Source of the DNA: a virus
IMG/VR virus record: IMGVR_UViG_3300030329_004824
Coordinates: 1 to 38,545 of that record
Direction: 5' to 3' (one strand)
Length of the DNA stretch: 38,545 nt
Position numbers and translations under genes: made by a program. The first letter of the stretch is position 1; each line of letters begins with the position of its first letter. Shown piece after piece: positions 1 through 8,133 of the stretch. Below the pieces are notes generated by a model. The model saw only the letters and a list, made by a program, of their open reading frames with translations. It was not told where the DNA came from and searched no databases.

Positions 1-141
1 GGGGGGGGTATGGGGGGGGGTGTGTACTCTCAGAACCCTGGTACATACCCACCCATCCACAGTACACCAGAGGGGAGTACCCCCTCCCAGAAGTGTACTA
101 CAACCCCACCACCCTGGTCTCGCCCAGCGAGCGATGGGTGG
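1..141. other. Left-end non-coding region: G-tracts, GTAC cluster, inverted repeat
   Basis: The window opens with eight G, TAT, then nine G. Five GTAC tetramers follow within 75 bp (24, 41, 62, 77, 95). GTGTACT occurs at 22 and 93, and its complement AGTACAC at 61. ACCCACCCATC (47-57) is matched by its reverse complement at 133-143, so the region could fold or hold paired protein sites. I see no convincing sigma-70 promoter. The G-tracts could be genuine terminal sequence or a sequencing or assembly end effect. Confidence 0.4.
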
Positions 142-243
142 GTGGGTGAGAAAAATAAACTGGATGTGGTGGAGGTCGCCTTCTCCTGCCTGCTCATCAC
201 GCTCCTTCTGATCCTGGCCTTTTTGGTTCCGGAGGCAGCATGA
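142..243 (+). CDS. 33-aa single-pass membrane micropeptide
   Basis: This short gene would start at GTG 142. It has a charged N-terminus (MGEKNKLD) followed by about 20 hydrophobic residues (roughly 13-30, rich in Leu and Ile), giving one membrane helix with a short tail. The stop overlaps the next start in an ATGA arrangement (240-243), which suggests translational coupling and supports it as real. The frame is open further upstream to position 10, but that part is Pro/Thr-rich and lies over the repeat-rich end, so I do not count it. Function unknown; small early membrane proteins of phages often interfere with host or superinfecting phage, but nothing here shows that. Confidence 0.4.
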   Translation: MGEKNKLDVVEVAFSCLLITLLLILAFLVPEAA

Positions 244-806
244 GCGCCACCAAAACCAGGACCAATCCTATCGAGGTGCTGGACCGCGAATTCCTGCGAG
301 CCGGCCTCTTCCGCAACCTCCCGCCAGCACGTCGTCGATACGCAATTCGCTGGCATCAGGCCGGTCTCACTCCAGCCGATTTTGCCCGCTACCACCAATC
401 GGTGGTCAAGCGTCGACCGCGCTCACCAGCTGCGGTCATGGGTGCCGAATTCAAGGACTTCGAGACCCTCGTCAAGACCATGAAATACCAGCCTGAACCC
501 AAGCCCCAGAAGCCCTCGTATTTCGAGAGCCAGCTACGCCGGCTCGAACCCTCTGAACGCGAAGCCTATCGCCGAGATACGGCGCTTGGCCACATGCGCG
601 AGAAGGTCGATCACTGCGACATGACGCTCACCGACGCGCTGGCGTATGTCAACACGACATTCCAAATTGAGATCTCAGAAGCCGAGGCTCAAGCATATCT
701 CGACGAACGACCCGGAAGGATCAAGGCCAGCCCACGGGCTCGCCAGGCGTTCTTTCAAATGCTCAAAAAAATCAAGGAGAAGAACCATGAAGACAATTCC
801 AACTGA
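240..806 (+). CDS. Hypothetical protein, 188 aa
   Basis: I do not recognise this protein. It starts at ATG 240 with a good Shine-Dalgarno (GGAGG about 5 nt upstream) and overlaps the stop of the preceding small membrane gene. It is basic and predicted mostly helical, with a Pro/Lys-rich linker near residues 80-92 and a charged Lys-rich C-terminus. No membrane segment, Cys cluster or catalytic motif stands out. Its 3' end overlaps the next gene by 20 bp, so it belongs to the same rightward early transcript as the exonuclease and RecT genes. A nucleic-acid-binding role would suit the composition and position, but that is inference. Confidence 0.7.
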   Translation: MSATKTRTNPIEVLDREFLRAGLFRNLPPARRRYAIRWHQAGLTPADFARYHQSVVKRRPRSPAAVMGAEFKDFETLVKTMKYQPEPKPQKPSYFESQLRRLEPSEREAYRRDTALGHMREKVDHCDMTLTDALAYVNTTFQIEISEAEAQAYLDERPGRIKASPRARQAFFQMLKKIKEKNHEDNSN

Positions 807-1071
807 CCTCTACGCCTGCCGTGCTAACGGCGAGGTCCAGATCTGTGCGGATCTTCCGAAAGGCACCGCCTACATCGCCACCGTCAATGACACGGACGAG
901 TATGCGGGTCCAATTCCAGCCATGGAAATCGGAAAGCTGTTCGCGCTCGCACCAGCTCTCTTTCAAGCAGCCGAAACTCTGTGTAGCCGGCTCGACGAAG
1001 ACGACACCGACGCCAATGTCACGGCGGCCATCCTAGATCTCGTCGATGCGGTGAATCGCTGGAAACGCTGA
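787..1071 (+). CDS. Hypothetical protein, 94 aa
   Basis: An unrecognised small acidic protein. The frame is open further upstream, but ATG 787 is preferred because AAGGAGAAG lies directly upstream with good spacing and the protein from there (MKTIPTDLYACRANG) looks natural. The N-terminal half looks like beta strands; the C-terminal half is a predicted helix pair with an Asp-rich turn (DEDDTD) near residue 73. It overlaps the end of the 188-aa gene and lies just before the exonuclease gene. It may be a small accessory factor of the early recombination module; there is no direct evidence for this. Confidence 0.65.
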   Translation: MKTIPTDLYACRANGEVQICADLPKGTAYIATVNDTDEYAGPIPAMEIGKLFALAPALFQAAETLCSRLDEDDTDANVTAAILDLVDAVNRWKR

Positions 1072-1077
1072 AACGTC

Positions 1078-1881
1078 GTGACTTGGCTATACGGACTCAC
1101 CGAATCAGACCTCTACAAAGGAGCAGGATTGAAAGAAACGAATGACCTTCCGCGATGGCTGGGTGTTTTCGACATCGAAACCCATCGCCATCTCGAGATG
1201 ACCGAACGGCTCGGACACGATCAAAAGATCGCTGTGCTGGAGAACATCACTGAGTATAGCGACCTCGTCGACTTCGCGGCGAGCGAGGGGATCTTGCTCG
1301 GAAATCGGAAAGACCCTGACAAGGTCCGCGCACACATCATTGCCCACTTCCAGGGCATCATCGAAAAGGCTGCGCTCAAAGCCTACGGAAACCAGATCTA
1401 CGCGATTGGGATCGCTGACTTGGCGGGGGGAAACCCTCGAGTCTGGTGCGCGGATGACAAGCACGACGAAGGCGACGTTCTTCGAGGGTTTATCGAGTAT
1501 CTAGCATCGAAGGGTCCATGCGTCCTCGCTGGCTTCAACATCCGAGGCTTCGACCTCCCCACCATTCGGATTCGTGCCGCTGCGTTGGCGATCAAACTCC
1601 CGTGGTGGTGGCCAGAGACGGTGCGCCGGGACCGCTATGAAACCTCATGGGTTTTTGACGCCATGGATGTCCTGCATGAGGGCACCTGCGACCAGTGGCT
1701 TCGGATGTTTGGCTTGCCCCCCAAGACAGGTAGTGGAGCGAACATCGCCAACATGACACCCAAGCAAGTCGCTCAGTATTGCGCCGACGATGTCGAGCGC
1801 GAGCGGTTGCTGATTCAACGCCTAGCGAAGAACAATTCCATGGTCTCCAAATTCGCCCCTAGCCAACCAGTAATGCAATGA
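1078..1881 (+). CDS. DnaQ-like (DEDD) 3'-5' exonuclease
   Basis: A predicted 3'-5' exonuclease of the DEDD/RNase H fold, about 267 aa. Three exo motifs are visible: Exo I FDIET (about residues 30-34, Asp and Glu metal ligands), Exo II AGFNIRGFDLP (about 151-161, catalytic Asp), and Exo III YCADDVER (about 233-240, the Y-x3-D form of DEDDy enzymes). It resembles stand-alone proofreading-like domains of PolB-type polymerases, but no polymerase domain follows. It sits directly before RecT, sharing an ATGA overlap, so it may supply the resecting nuclease of a phage recombination pair. Start: GTG 1078 is the longest; TTG 1129 has a stronger ribosome site (AAAGGAG, 5 nt spacing) and keeps all motifs, so it may be the true start. 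Confidence 0.8.
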   Translation: MTWLYGLTESDLYKGAGLKETNDLPRWLGVFDIETHRHLEMTERLGHDQKIAVLENITEYSDLVDFAASEGILLGNRKDPDKVRAHIIAHFQGIIEKAALKAYGNQIYAIGIADLAGGNPRVWCADDKHDEGDVLRGFIEYLASKGPCVLAGFNIRGFDLPTIRIRAAALAIKLPWWWPETVRRDRYETSWVFDAMDVLHEGTCDQWLRMFGLPPKTGSGANIANMTPKQVAQYCADDVERERLLIQRLAKNNSMVSKFAPSQPVMQ

Positions 1882-2852
1882 CAAATCTCGCGACCCGCTC
1901 TCAGAACCCAATCGTCGAAGTTATCTATCAGAAGGAATCTGCGCTCGCTGAACTTGTCGGCCCTAAGAACATAAAGTCGTTCATGGCGAACGTCCTGGCC
2001 CAGCTGACCAAGAACAAGCAACTACAGCGGTGTTCGCCTAGCAGCTTCTACCAAGCCGCCCACCAGTGCGCCCGCTTGAACCTGCAACCAGGAGAGTTCG
2101 GCCATGTCTACTTGGTGCCGTATGGCAAAGATGCCAACCTCCAAATCGGATACAAGGGCCTCATGGAGTTGGCGCAGCGCCATCCGCGTGTGGCAACAGT
2201 CACCGCTGAATTGGTCTACAAAGGCGAGCAATTCAAGTATGACAAGGCGACTGGTGTGATTGAGCATCCCGGCGCAGAACTTGGATCGATTGAGTTCAAA
2301 GACGAGAACATCCTGGGTGCCTACTGTCTTGTGGAGCTTCGCGATTGGGATCGGCCGATCAGCTTGGTGATGACCAAGGCCCAAATCGAGGAGCGCCGAA
2401 ACCGGAGCGCAGCGAAGAACTCCAACTTCTGGCGCAACGACTACGCCGCTATGGCTCGGAAGACGGTGATCCGTGCGTTGCTGAATGGTGGGAGCGTTCC
2501 CATGTCCACCGAATTGGCGTCCGCAATCGCGCTCGACATAGAGCAAGACAAGCGAGTGGAGGTCGTCGAGGTAGCGAGCGAACCCCTCACCCAGGTCGAT
2601 ACAGGTTGGGAGGTGGAGACACCAGAGCCGGCACCCGACCCAGTAGACAATTTTGGCCTGGGCGAACCCGAAGCTCCTCCAGCCAAACTCCCCAAGAAGG
2701 AAGTCCTGAAAGCCATCGGGGAAATGGGGCTGACGGATGCCCACATCACAAGCATGGCCAGCGACCTCATGGGTGACACTGTGCTGGATATTTCATCGCT
2801 GCCGGTCACGGAGCTACGGATTCTTCATGCTCGACTGAAGACCACCATCTGA
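1878..2852 (+). CDS. recT: RecT-family single-strand annealing protein
   Basis: Annealing recombinase of the RecT family, which pairs complementary single strands and usually works with a 5'-3' or other phage exonuclease. The core is typical: KSFMANVLAQLTKN near the N-terminus, the SFYQAAHQCARLNLQPGEFG block at about residues 55-74, then VYLVPYGK and LQIGYKGLMELAQR. The central WRNDYAAMARKTVIRALL segment (about 185-202) is also characteristic. The C-terminal third (about 225-295) is a Pro/Glu-rich linker followed by a small helical tail, as often seen in phage RecT proteins. Its length of 324 aa is normal. The start overlaps the exonuclease stop (ATGA) and its own stop overlaps the next start (TGATG), so the three recombination genes form a coupled unit. 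Confidence 0.9.
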   Translation: MTNLATRSQNPIVEVIYQKESALAELVGPKNIKSFMANVLAQLTKNKQLQRCSPSSFYQAAHQCARLNLQPGEFGHVYLVPYGKDANLQIGYKGLMELAQRHPRVATVTAELVYKGEQFKYDKATGVIEHPGAELGSIEFKDENILGAYCLVELRDWDRPISLVMTKAQIEERRNRSAAKNSNFWRNDYAAMARKTVIRALLNGGSVPMSTELASAIALDIEQDKRVEVVEVASEPLTQVDTGWEVETPEPAPDPVDNFGLGEPEAPPAKLPKKEVLKAIGEMGLTDAHITSMASDLMGDTVLDISSLPVTELRILHARLKTTI

Positions 2853-3247
2853 TGGTTGCCTCCCCCACCGCTCGAACCCTGGAACGCTGCAGGAAATGGC
2901 AGTGGCGAGCAGGCGTAGTCGAGCGTTGGATTCCTCAAATGAGGCGCAGGGCTGACCTTTTCGGATGCATCGATCTGGTGGCCCTGGACAGCAGCGACGG
3001 CGTCCTGGGAATCCAGGCGACCAGCACGGGCAACATGTCGAGCCGGCTGCATAAGGCAACGACCGACTGTCGCGACGATCTCACGCGATGGCTAGAGCGG
3101 AACAACCGCTTCGAGATCTGGGGTTGGGCAAAGCGAGGACCACGGGGCAAGCGCAAGCTGTGGACGCTGAGACGGGTCGAGGTCTATCTGGCGTGGGATC
3201 CTTCTCCCACCCTGTGCCACCGCGAACTCGATAATGACCCCAGCTGA
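2852..3247 (+). CDS. PD-(D/E)XK-like nuclease, resolvase or VRR-NUC type
   Basis: A 131-aa basic protein that looks like small phage PD-(D/E)XK nucleases. The recognisable block is RRADLFGCIDLVAL (about residues 32-45) followed by GIQATSTGN (about 53-61). The two Asp residues and the Q-x-T in place of E-x-K match the catalytic core of the Holliday-junction-resolvase-like family found next to recombinases in phages. Upstream, RKWQWRAGVVERWIP fits the preceding helix and strand. It is coupled to RecT and overlaps the RNA polymerase start by 14 bp. Likely role: cutting branched recombination or replication intermediates. The fold call is by motif only. Confidence 0.65.
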   Translation: MVASPTARTLERCRKWQWRAGVVERWIPQMRRRADLFGCIDLVALDSSDGVLGIQATSTGNMSSRLHKATTDCRDDLTRWLERNNRFEIWGWAKRGPRGKRKLWTLRRVEVYLAWDPSPTLCHRELDNDPS

Positions 3248-5363
3248 AAAGGAACTCGCTCGACAACTCGCGCAGAGATTTGAGCTATATCTGAAGGCGT
3301 GGTTCACCAAGGCGTCCAAAGCCTCGCCTCTGTACGTTGTCCGGACCCAGTTCGGAATCGCCACTACAGCTGAGATCACGACTCGCGTCATTGTTCGGCG
3401 GTTGGTGACCACCCCGGCCTTGAAAGATCTAGGTCGTGAGATCGTCACGCTCTTGATCCATGAGAAGAACGTCGGCCGGGATCTGACGTTCCGACAGCGC
3501 ACCCGTGTCGGCGCCATCTTAGTCATCCTCTTCGAGAAGGCGACTGGTGCCGTCAGGTTCACGTCGAGTCTGACGCGCATTGGTGGCCCCAAGATGTTCG
3601 CGACGAAGGAGGTCCACCCCACCGACGAGACGCTCGCGTGGATGAACCGGAACAAGGCGATCTTCAACTCGCTGGATCACATTACAGCAGTCTCTCACAC
3701 GCCACACGGCGACTGGCAGGACTTCGTCATCAATGACCTTCTGGAGTTCATTCGACCGTCAAAGAAAAACCACTTCACCAACACTATGGCCAACGCCCCA
3801 CTCTTCATAAACCAACAAGAACGCATCGCAGCTGCGGCCATGGCCATGAGCACAGCAAATCGCTTGCAGCGGACAGCCTGGCGAGTGAACCCCCAGGTCT
3901 TGTCGGTGTTGGAAACGGCATTCCGATCCAAGCGTTCTATCGCGGACCTCCCATCGTCCGAGCCTCCGCAAAAGCCAAACTCACAAACAGCAACAAAGGT
4001 GGAGTGGGGAACCCACTTCGACTTGAAGCGACGGTGGGACAATCGACGGCGTCTCATGGCCTTGCACTTGAGTGAGGCTAGGCACTTCGGAGATCGCCCT
4101 CTGCACTGGAGATGGAATGCCGACTTCCGTGGCAGGATATATCCAATCGCTCGCACCAACGTGCATCCTCAAGGACCCGACCTCGCTCGCGCACTTCTCG
4201 ATCTCGACGAGGGAAAGGTGATCGGTGACAAATGGAATCACCTCGCATACCACGGCGCGAACGAATACGGCATCAATCGAAAGTCGCGACAAGATAGGCT
4301 CGACTGGGTTCTCGAAAATACCGACGAGATCTGCCGGATTGCCGAGGACCCATGGGCCAACGATCACTGGTGCCATGCCAGCCATCCATGGAGGTATCTC
4401 AGATTCTGCTTCGAGTGGGCGCGCTTTCAAAAGCAGGGGGAAGACATGATCACCAACCTCCCATGCCAGATTGACGCTACCGCGAGCGGGATGCAGATCA
4501 TCGCGCTACTCACTAACGATGCAGAGCTCGGCGCAATGGTGAACCTCACGGACACCGATACGCCGTCAGATTTCTACACTCAGATCTGCGACATTGCCTA
4601 CCCTGAGATCCGCAAAACCAACGACGGCATGTTGTGGGAGCAAACTCACGGGAGGATTCCTCGAGCGCCAATCAAGCTCGCGTGCTTCACCATTTCCTAC
4701 GGAGGGGGTCCAGGCGCAGCATCAAACAAGGTGAGAACTTGGATGCGCGACGAAACTGAGAGATATCCATTCGACGGAAAATCTCGGACTCGCCTGAGCA
4801 GCATCATCGCACAGGAAGTATTCAAAGCCGTCCGACAGACCGGGAAACAAGCTGCGGAGCTGACGCAGTGGCTCAAAGACCTCCGCTTCGTAGCGAAAGA
4901 GAGAAACAGCTGGGTCCATTGGAAAACCCCATCCGGCTTCGTTGTTGTCAGCGACTACCGCAAGGGCGAGTCGGTTCGGATTGGCCTGAGTCCATCCTGC
5001 GATGAAAACCAGGCATGGGAATTTTTCGATACCGTCCCGACACCTCATCTGAACCTGCGGCGGATTGGATCCACGATGCCGGTGAACTTCATTCACGCCA
5101 TGGATGCGGCGATCATGCATCACATCGGCGTGGAAATGAATCGTGAGGGAATCCCCTTCGGTGCCAACCATGATTGCGTGTCGGTCACGGCCACAGACAT
5201 GGAACGGACTCACGCAATTGTCCGAGGCTCCTACCGCAAAGTTTTTTCCCAGGACATCCTGGGGTCCATCGCAGACGACTTCGGTGTGGACAGGTTCCAG
5301 GTCACTTCAGAGAAGCAGCAATCACTCACGCAATTCGAACGCTTTGACTACATGTGGACATGA
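3234..5363 (+). CDS. T7-type single-subunit DNA-directed RNA polymerase
   Basis: A phage/mitochondrial-type RNA polymerase of 709 aa that would transcribe the virion genes from phage promoters. Key motifs: WNADFRGRIYP (about 294-304, T7 DWRGRVY); LPCQIDATASGMQ (motif A, about 407-419, catalytic Asp); KLACFTISYGG (motif B, about 481-491, with Lys and Tyr spaced as T7 K631/Y639); HDCVS (motif C, about 645-649, the second catalytic Asp). FIHAMDAAIM matches T7 FVHSQDGSHL. At 709 aa it is well short of T7's 883; motif A lies about 125 residues earlier, so the N-terminal domain that binds promoter and nascent RNA is reduced. It sits between the recombination genes and the virion operon. Confidence 0.97.
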   Translation: MTPAEKELARQLAQRFELYLKAWFTKASKASPLYVVRTQFGIATTAEITTRVIVRRLVTTPALKDLGREIVTLLIHEKNVGRDLTFRQRTRVGAILVILFEKATGAVRFTSSLTRIGGPKMFATKEVHPTDETLAWMNRNKAIFNSLDHITAVSHTPHGDWQDFVINDLLEFIRPSKKNHFTNTMANAPLFINQQERIAAAAMAMSTANRLQRTAWRVNPQVLSVLETAFRSKRSIADLPSSEPPQKPNSQTATKVEWGTHFDLKRRWDNRRRLMALHLSEARHFGDRPLHWRWNADFRGRIYPIARTNVHPQGPDLARALLDLDEGKVIGDKWNHLAYHGANEYGINRKSRQDRLDWVLENTDEICRIAEDPWANDHWCHASHPWRYLRFCFEWARFQKQGEDMITNLPCQIDATASGMQIIALLTNDAELGAMVNLTDTDTPSDFYTQICDIAYPEIRKTNDGMLWEQTHGRIPRAPIKLACFTISYGGGPGAASNKVRTWMRDETERYPFDGKSRTRLSSIIAQEVFKAVRQTGKQAAELTQWLKDLRFVAKERNSWVHWKTPSGFVVVSDYRKGESVRIGLSPSCDENQAWEFFDTVPTPHLNLRRIGSTMPVNFIHAMDAAIMHHIGVEMNREGIPFGANHDCVSVTATDMERTHAIVRGSYRKVFSQDILGSIADDFGVDRFQVTSEKQQSLTQFERFDYMWT

Positions 5364-5548
5364 CGAACATCTACGAAATACCAGAGATCCCCAAGGCACT
5401 ACTTGACGCCCTGCGCGACCAGTTCCCTGTCAACTTGCCGAGTCCCTCCACAACTGAGCGCGAAGATCTATACCATGCGGGTGAGCAAGCCGTTCTCGAA
5501 TACCTCGAGTGGCTAATTGAAAAGCAGCAGGAAACCAAATGTGTGTAG
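5360..5548 (+). CDS. Small hypothetical protein, 62 aa
   Basis: An unrecognised small acidic protein, MTNIYEIPEIPKALLDALRD at its start. ATG 5360 overlaps the polymerase stop (ATGA), the usual coupling in this genome; a GTG at 5354 is in frame but less likely. The C-terminal half (about 34-58) is a predicted amphipathic helix with Glu, Gln and Leu. Its stop overlaps the start of the next small gene. Position between the RNA polymerase and the portal is where T7-like phages hold small host-interaction or virion-accessory genes, but no function is visible. Confidence 0.65.
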   Translation: MTNIYEIPEIPKALLDALRDQFPVNLPSPSTTEREDLYHAGEQAVLEYLEWLIEKQQETKCV

Positions 5549-5718
5549 CAACCGGGGCTACCCCTCCTCCTAAGACGCAAACCAATACTCCAGCCGGCGC
5601 TGTCCAGGGCATCTTCGCCAAGCAGCGGCAGCTGAAGAAGGACAAGCGCAAGGACTGGGCGACCGCCCAATTGCCGCTACGCACTAACCCAGGGCAGTTG
5701 TCGTCGCTGACGATCTGA
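5539..5718 (+). CDS. Small T7 gp7.3-like virion or assembly protein (tentative), 59 aa
   Basis: A 59-aa gene from ATG 5539 (MCVATGATPPPKTQTNTPAG) to TGA 5718. It overlaps the stop of the gene before and ends one base before the portal start. It has a Pro/Thr-rich flexible N-terminus, a basic helix in the middle (AKQRQLKKDKRKDW, about 27-40) and a C-terminus ending LPLRTNPGQLSSLTI. Short proteins with an MC start, a Pro-rich segment and a conserved LRI-x-hydrophobic tail sit just before the portal in many T7-like phages (T7 gp7.3 position, a tail assembly or virion protein). The assignment rests on place and general style, not strong similarity. Confidence 0.55.
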   Translation: MCVATGATPPPKTQTNTPAGAVQGIFAKQRQLKKDKRKDWATAQLPLRTNPGQLSSLTI

Positions 5719-5719
5719 G

Positions 5720-7288
5720 ATGGCACAGGAATACGAGGGAATAAACGAAGCGCGCTACAAGGCATTGGCGATTGATCGCGAGCCATACCTCACCCGTGGA
5801 CGCAGGGTCTCGAGACTCACGATTCCGACGCTTCTCCCAGAAGAAACGATCCTCCAGCACGAATTGCCTAAGCCCTGGCAATCCATGGGCGCTCGCTGCG
5901 TGAACACGCTCGCAAGCAAGCTCCTGCTTGCCTTGTTCCCCGTGAACCTTGCGTTCTTCCGGCTGCAAGTAGACGAGTCGGTCTACATGGAAAACCCGGA
6001 AGCGGAAGCCAACCGGACCGAGATCGAGGAAACCCTCGCCGGCATCGAGAAAGTCCTGGCGACGGACATCGAACTCGACAGCGTGCGAGTCAAGGCTTTC
6101 GAGGTATTGCGGCAAAGCCTGGTCACGGGCAACGTCCTGCTTCACCTCCCATCGAATGGCCGTCGACCTCGAGTCTTTCGACTGGACGCGTTCGTATGCG
6201 ACCGAGATCCTCGGGGCAACCTGATCGAGATCGTGACGAAGGAAACGGTTGCTCCGGTCCTCTTATCAAAAGAGACGAAGGAAGCGATTGGGTACCATGA
6301 TGACACGTTTGGATCCGGCGTGAATTCAGCAGCAGGCACGGGGCAAAAGGGATGCGACATCTACACCCGCTGCGTATTGACGGACGAGGGTTGGGTGGAA
6401 ACCCAGGAGGCCAAGGGGGCCTACATCCCAAACTCGAGAATCGAGCACGGGACCGACATCCCATACATCTGTCCGCGCATGATCGCGGAAGACGGCAGCA
6501 GCTACGGGAGATCGATTTGCGAAGAGTATGAGGGAGACTTCCGAGTATTGGAGGTTCTGCACCAGTCGGTGGCGAAGGGCGCCCTGGCATCTGCACGGCT
6601 CATCCCACTGGTCAACCCGCAAGGCCGCACAAACATCAGCGACTTGCAGAAAGCAAAGGACGGACAATTCGTTCAAGGCCGTCCGGAAGATGTTCAATTC
6701 CTGCAGACCCAGAAGCACGCAGATCTCAGTGTGGCAGCTGGTCAGATTCAGACAATCGAGAGGCGGCTGGCGCAGGTCTTCTTGATCAATACACCTCGAG
6801 ATGCCGAGCGGGTAACGGCGCAAGAGGTCAGATTGCTTGCTTCGGAATTGGAGTCCAGCCTGGGCGGGCTGTTCTCACTCTTGTCTGAGGAGTTCCAGCA
6901 ACCGATGGTCGAGACCTATCTCGCTCGCGCTCAAGCGGCTGGTCGGATTGAGGAGATCCCTGATTGGGTCTCGGTCTCCATCAGCACCGGACTCAGTGCA
7001 ATCGGACGAGGCCATGACCGCGCTCGACTCGAGGGGTATCTGCGCGACATCACCCAGCTGGGTCCGGAGGCCATGCGCTACATAAACATGCCGACGTTGC
7101 TCAGGCAACTGGCGACGGCGGATGGAATTGACACGACGGAACTTCTCCGGACAGAGGAGGAGATCCAAGCTCAAATGCAACAGGCCCAGCTCGCGGAGTC
7201 CGTGAACAAGTTGGCGCCCACTGCAATGCGGGAGTTTCCTGATGAGGTTCGAGAGGCGATGGCGGCAGCACAGCCGCGTCTGGCATGA
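5720..7288 (+). CDS. Portal protein (head-tail connector, T7 gp8-like)
   Basis: Portal of the T7/podovirus head-tail connector family; it forms the dodecameric ring at the capsid vertex through which DNA enters and leaves. The 522-aa length is close to T7 gp8 (536 aa). Typical blocks: an N-terminal helix with REPYLTRGRRVSRLTIPTLLP, then LPKPWQSMGARCVNTLASKLLLALFP (about 47-72), the conserved lead into the wing domain, and a C-terminal stem and crown region with RVTAQEVRLLASELESSLGG (about 360-379). Position before scaffold and capsid genes agrees. The stop overlaps a 17-codon reading frame. Confidence 0.95.
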   Translation: MAQEYEGINEARYKALAIDREPYLTRGRRVSRLTIPTLLPEETILQHELPKPWQSMGARCVNTLASKLLLALFPVNLAFFRLQVDESVYMENPEAEANRTEIEETLAGIEKVLATDIELDSVRVKAFEVLRQSLVTGNVLLHLPSNGRRPRVFRLDAFVCDRDPRGNLIEIVTKETVAPVLLSKETKEAIGYHDDTFGSGVNSAAGTGQKGCDIYTRCVLTDEGWVETQEAKGAYIPNSRIEHGTDIPYICPRMIAEDGSSYGRSICEEYEGDFRVLEVLHQSVAKGALASARLIPLVNPQGRTNISDLQKAKDGQFVQGRPEDVQFLQTQKHADLSVAAGQIQTIERRLAQVFLINTPRDAERVTAQEVRLLASELESSLGGLFSLLSEEFQQPMVETYLARAQAAGRIEEIPDWVSVSISTGLSAIGRGHDRARLEGYLRDITQLGPEAMRYINMPTLLRQLATADGIDTTELLRTEEEIQAQMQQAQLAESVNKLAPTAMREFPDEVREAMAAAQPRLA

Positions 7289-7338
7289 AGAAAAAGCCGA
7301 AGCCCCGACCAAAGCCGAAGCCTCGGCCTAGTTACTAA
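7285..7338 (+). CDS. 17-aa Lys/Pro/Arg micropeptide
   Basis: ATG 7285 overlaps the portal stop (ATGA) and gives MKKKPKPRPKPKPRPSY, ending at TAA 7338, 15 bp before the scaffold start. The peptide is almost wholly alternating basic residues and proline. Such a peptide cannot fold but could bind DNA, RNA or an acidic partner such as the scaffold. A similar KPKPKPKPKAK tail ends the small protein after the large terminase (25732-25932). Translation is not proven; the coupled start and the clean placement between two virion genes are the reasons to list it. Confidence 0.4.
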   Translation: MKKKPKPRPKPKPRPSY

Positions 7339-7353
7339 CCAAGGAAATAACCA

Positions 7354-8133
7354 ATGGGCGAAGTCGCCTCCCAATCCGTTGACCCTTCACAGGTCACCGA
7401 AGAACAGATCCAAGAACAAGTCACTGCCGAGATTCTCGGAACTGACGATACCGCTCAGAGCTTCGAGATGCCTGAGAAGTTCGCCGGCAAAACTGCGGAG
7501 GAGATCGCGCAGAGCTACCTCGAACTCGAGAAGCAACTTGGATCTGAGCCTGCGAAGACTGAAGAATCGGTTGTCAATGACGACCTCACCATCAAGGAAG
7601 AACCGGACGCTCCAGAACCGGAGGAGTGGAACTTCCAGCAATACGCCGACGAATACGCTAAGTCCGGAGAGTTGAGCGAAGGCTCTCGAAAGGAACTCAC
7701 CGAGCGCGGTATCCCTGAAGAGATGGTCAACCAATACGTAGCCGGCGCTGCTGCGCTGGCACGCGACTATGACCGGCAAATCCTCGAGGCCGCAGGGGGC
7801 AAAGATGAATTCGAATCGATGGCCAACTGGGTAAGAGCGAACGGTCAAGATTCCGAACGCCAGGCTTTCAACCAGGAGATCAAATCCGGCGACGTTGAAC
7901 GGGCGAAGCTCGCAGTCGCAGGAATGATGGCCCGCTACAGGATGTCGCCACAAGGCCACCCAGGAAACCTCGAAGGAAGGCCTACGGATAGCCCGGCCAT
8001 TGCCCCCTTCCGGTCAACCCAGGAGCGCACGATGGCGATGATGGATCCACGCTATGACAACGATCCGGCATACAGGTCCGACGTTGACGCACGCATTCAA
8101 GCCTCCGACCTCGGAGATTCTCGAGCACTATGA
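7354..8133 (+). CDS. Scaffolding (capsid assembly) protein, T7 gp9-like
   Basis: Internal scaffold that guides procapsid assembly and leaves before DNA fills the head. Evidence: position between portal and major capsid, 259 aa, strong acidity and Gln/Glu richness. The layout is typical: a disordered acidic N-terminus, a motif EMPEKFAGKTAEEIAQSYLELEKQLG (about 29-54) shared by many podovirus scaffolds, a helical middle (NFQQYADEYAKSG, GIPEEMVNQYVAGAAALARDYD), and a basic C-terminus that would contact the capsid protein. Start ATG 7354 has AAGGAAATAACC upstream. Its stop overlaps the next start. Confidence 0.88.
   Translation: MGEVASQSVDPSQVTEEQIQEQVTAEILGTDDTAQSFEMPEKFAGKTAEEIAQSYLELEKQLGSEPAKTEESVVNDDLTIKEEPDAPEPEEWNFQQYADEYAKSGELSEGSRKELTERGIPEEMVNQYVAGAAALARDYDRQILEAAGGKDEFESMANWVRANGQDSERQAFNQEIKSGDVERAKLAVAGMMARYRMSPQGHPGNLEGRPTDSPAIAPFRSTQERTMAMMDPRYDNDPAYRSDVDARIQASDLGDSRAL

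Noticed and set aside
2022-2744. A 240-codon minus-strand frame inside recT
   Set aside because: It is the antisense shadow of a well-supported RecT gene, with no domain of its own.
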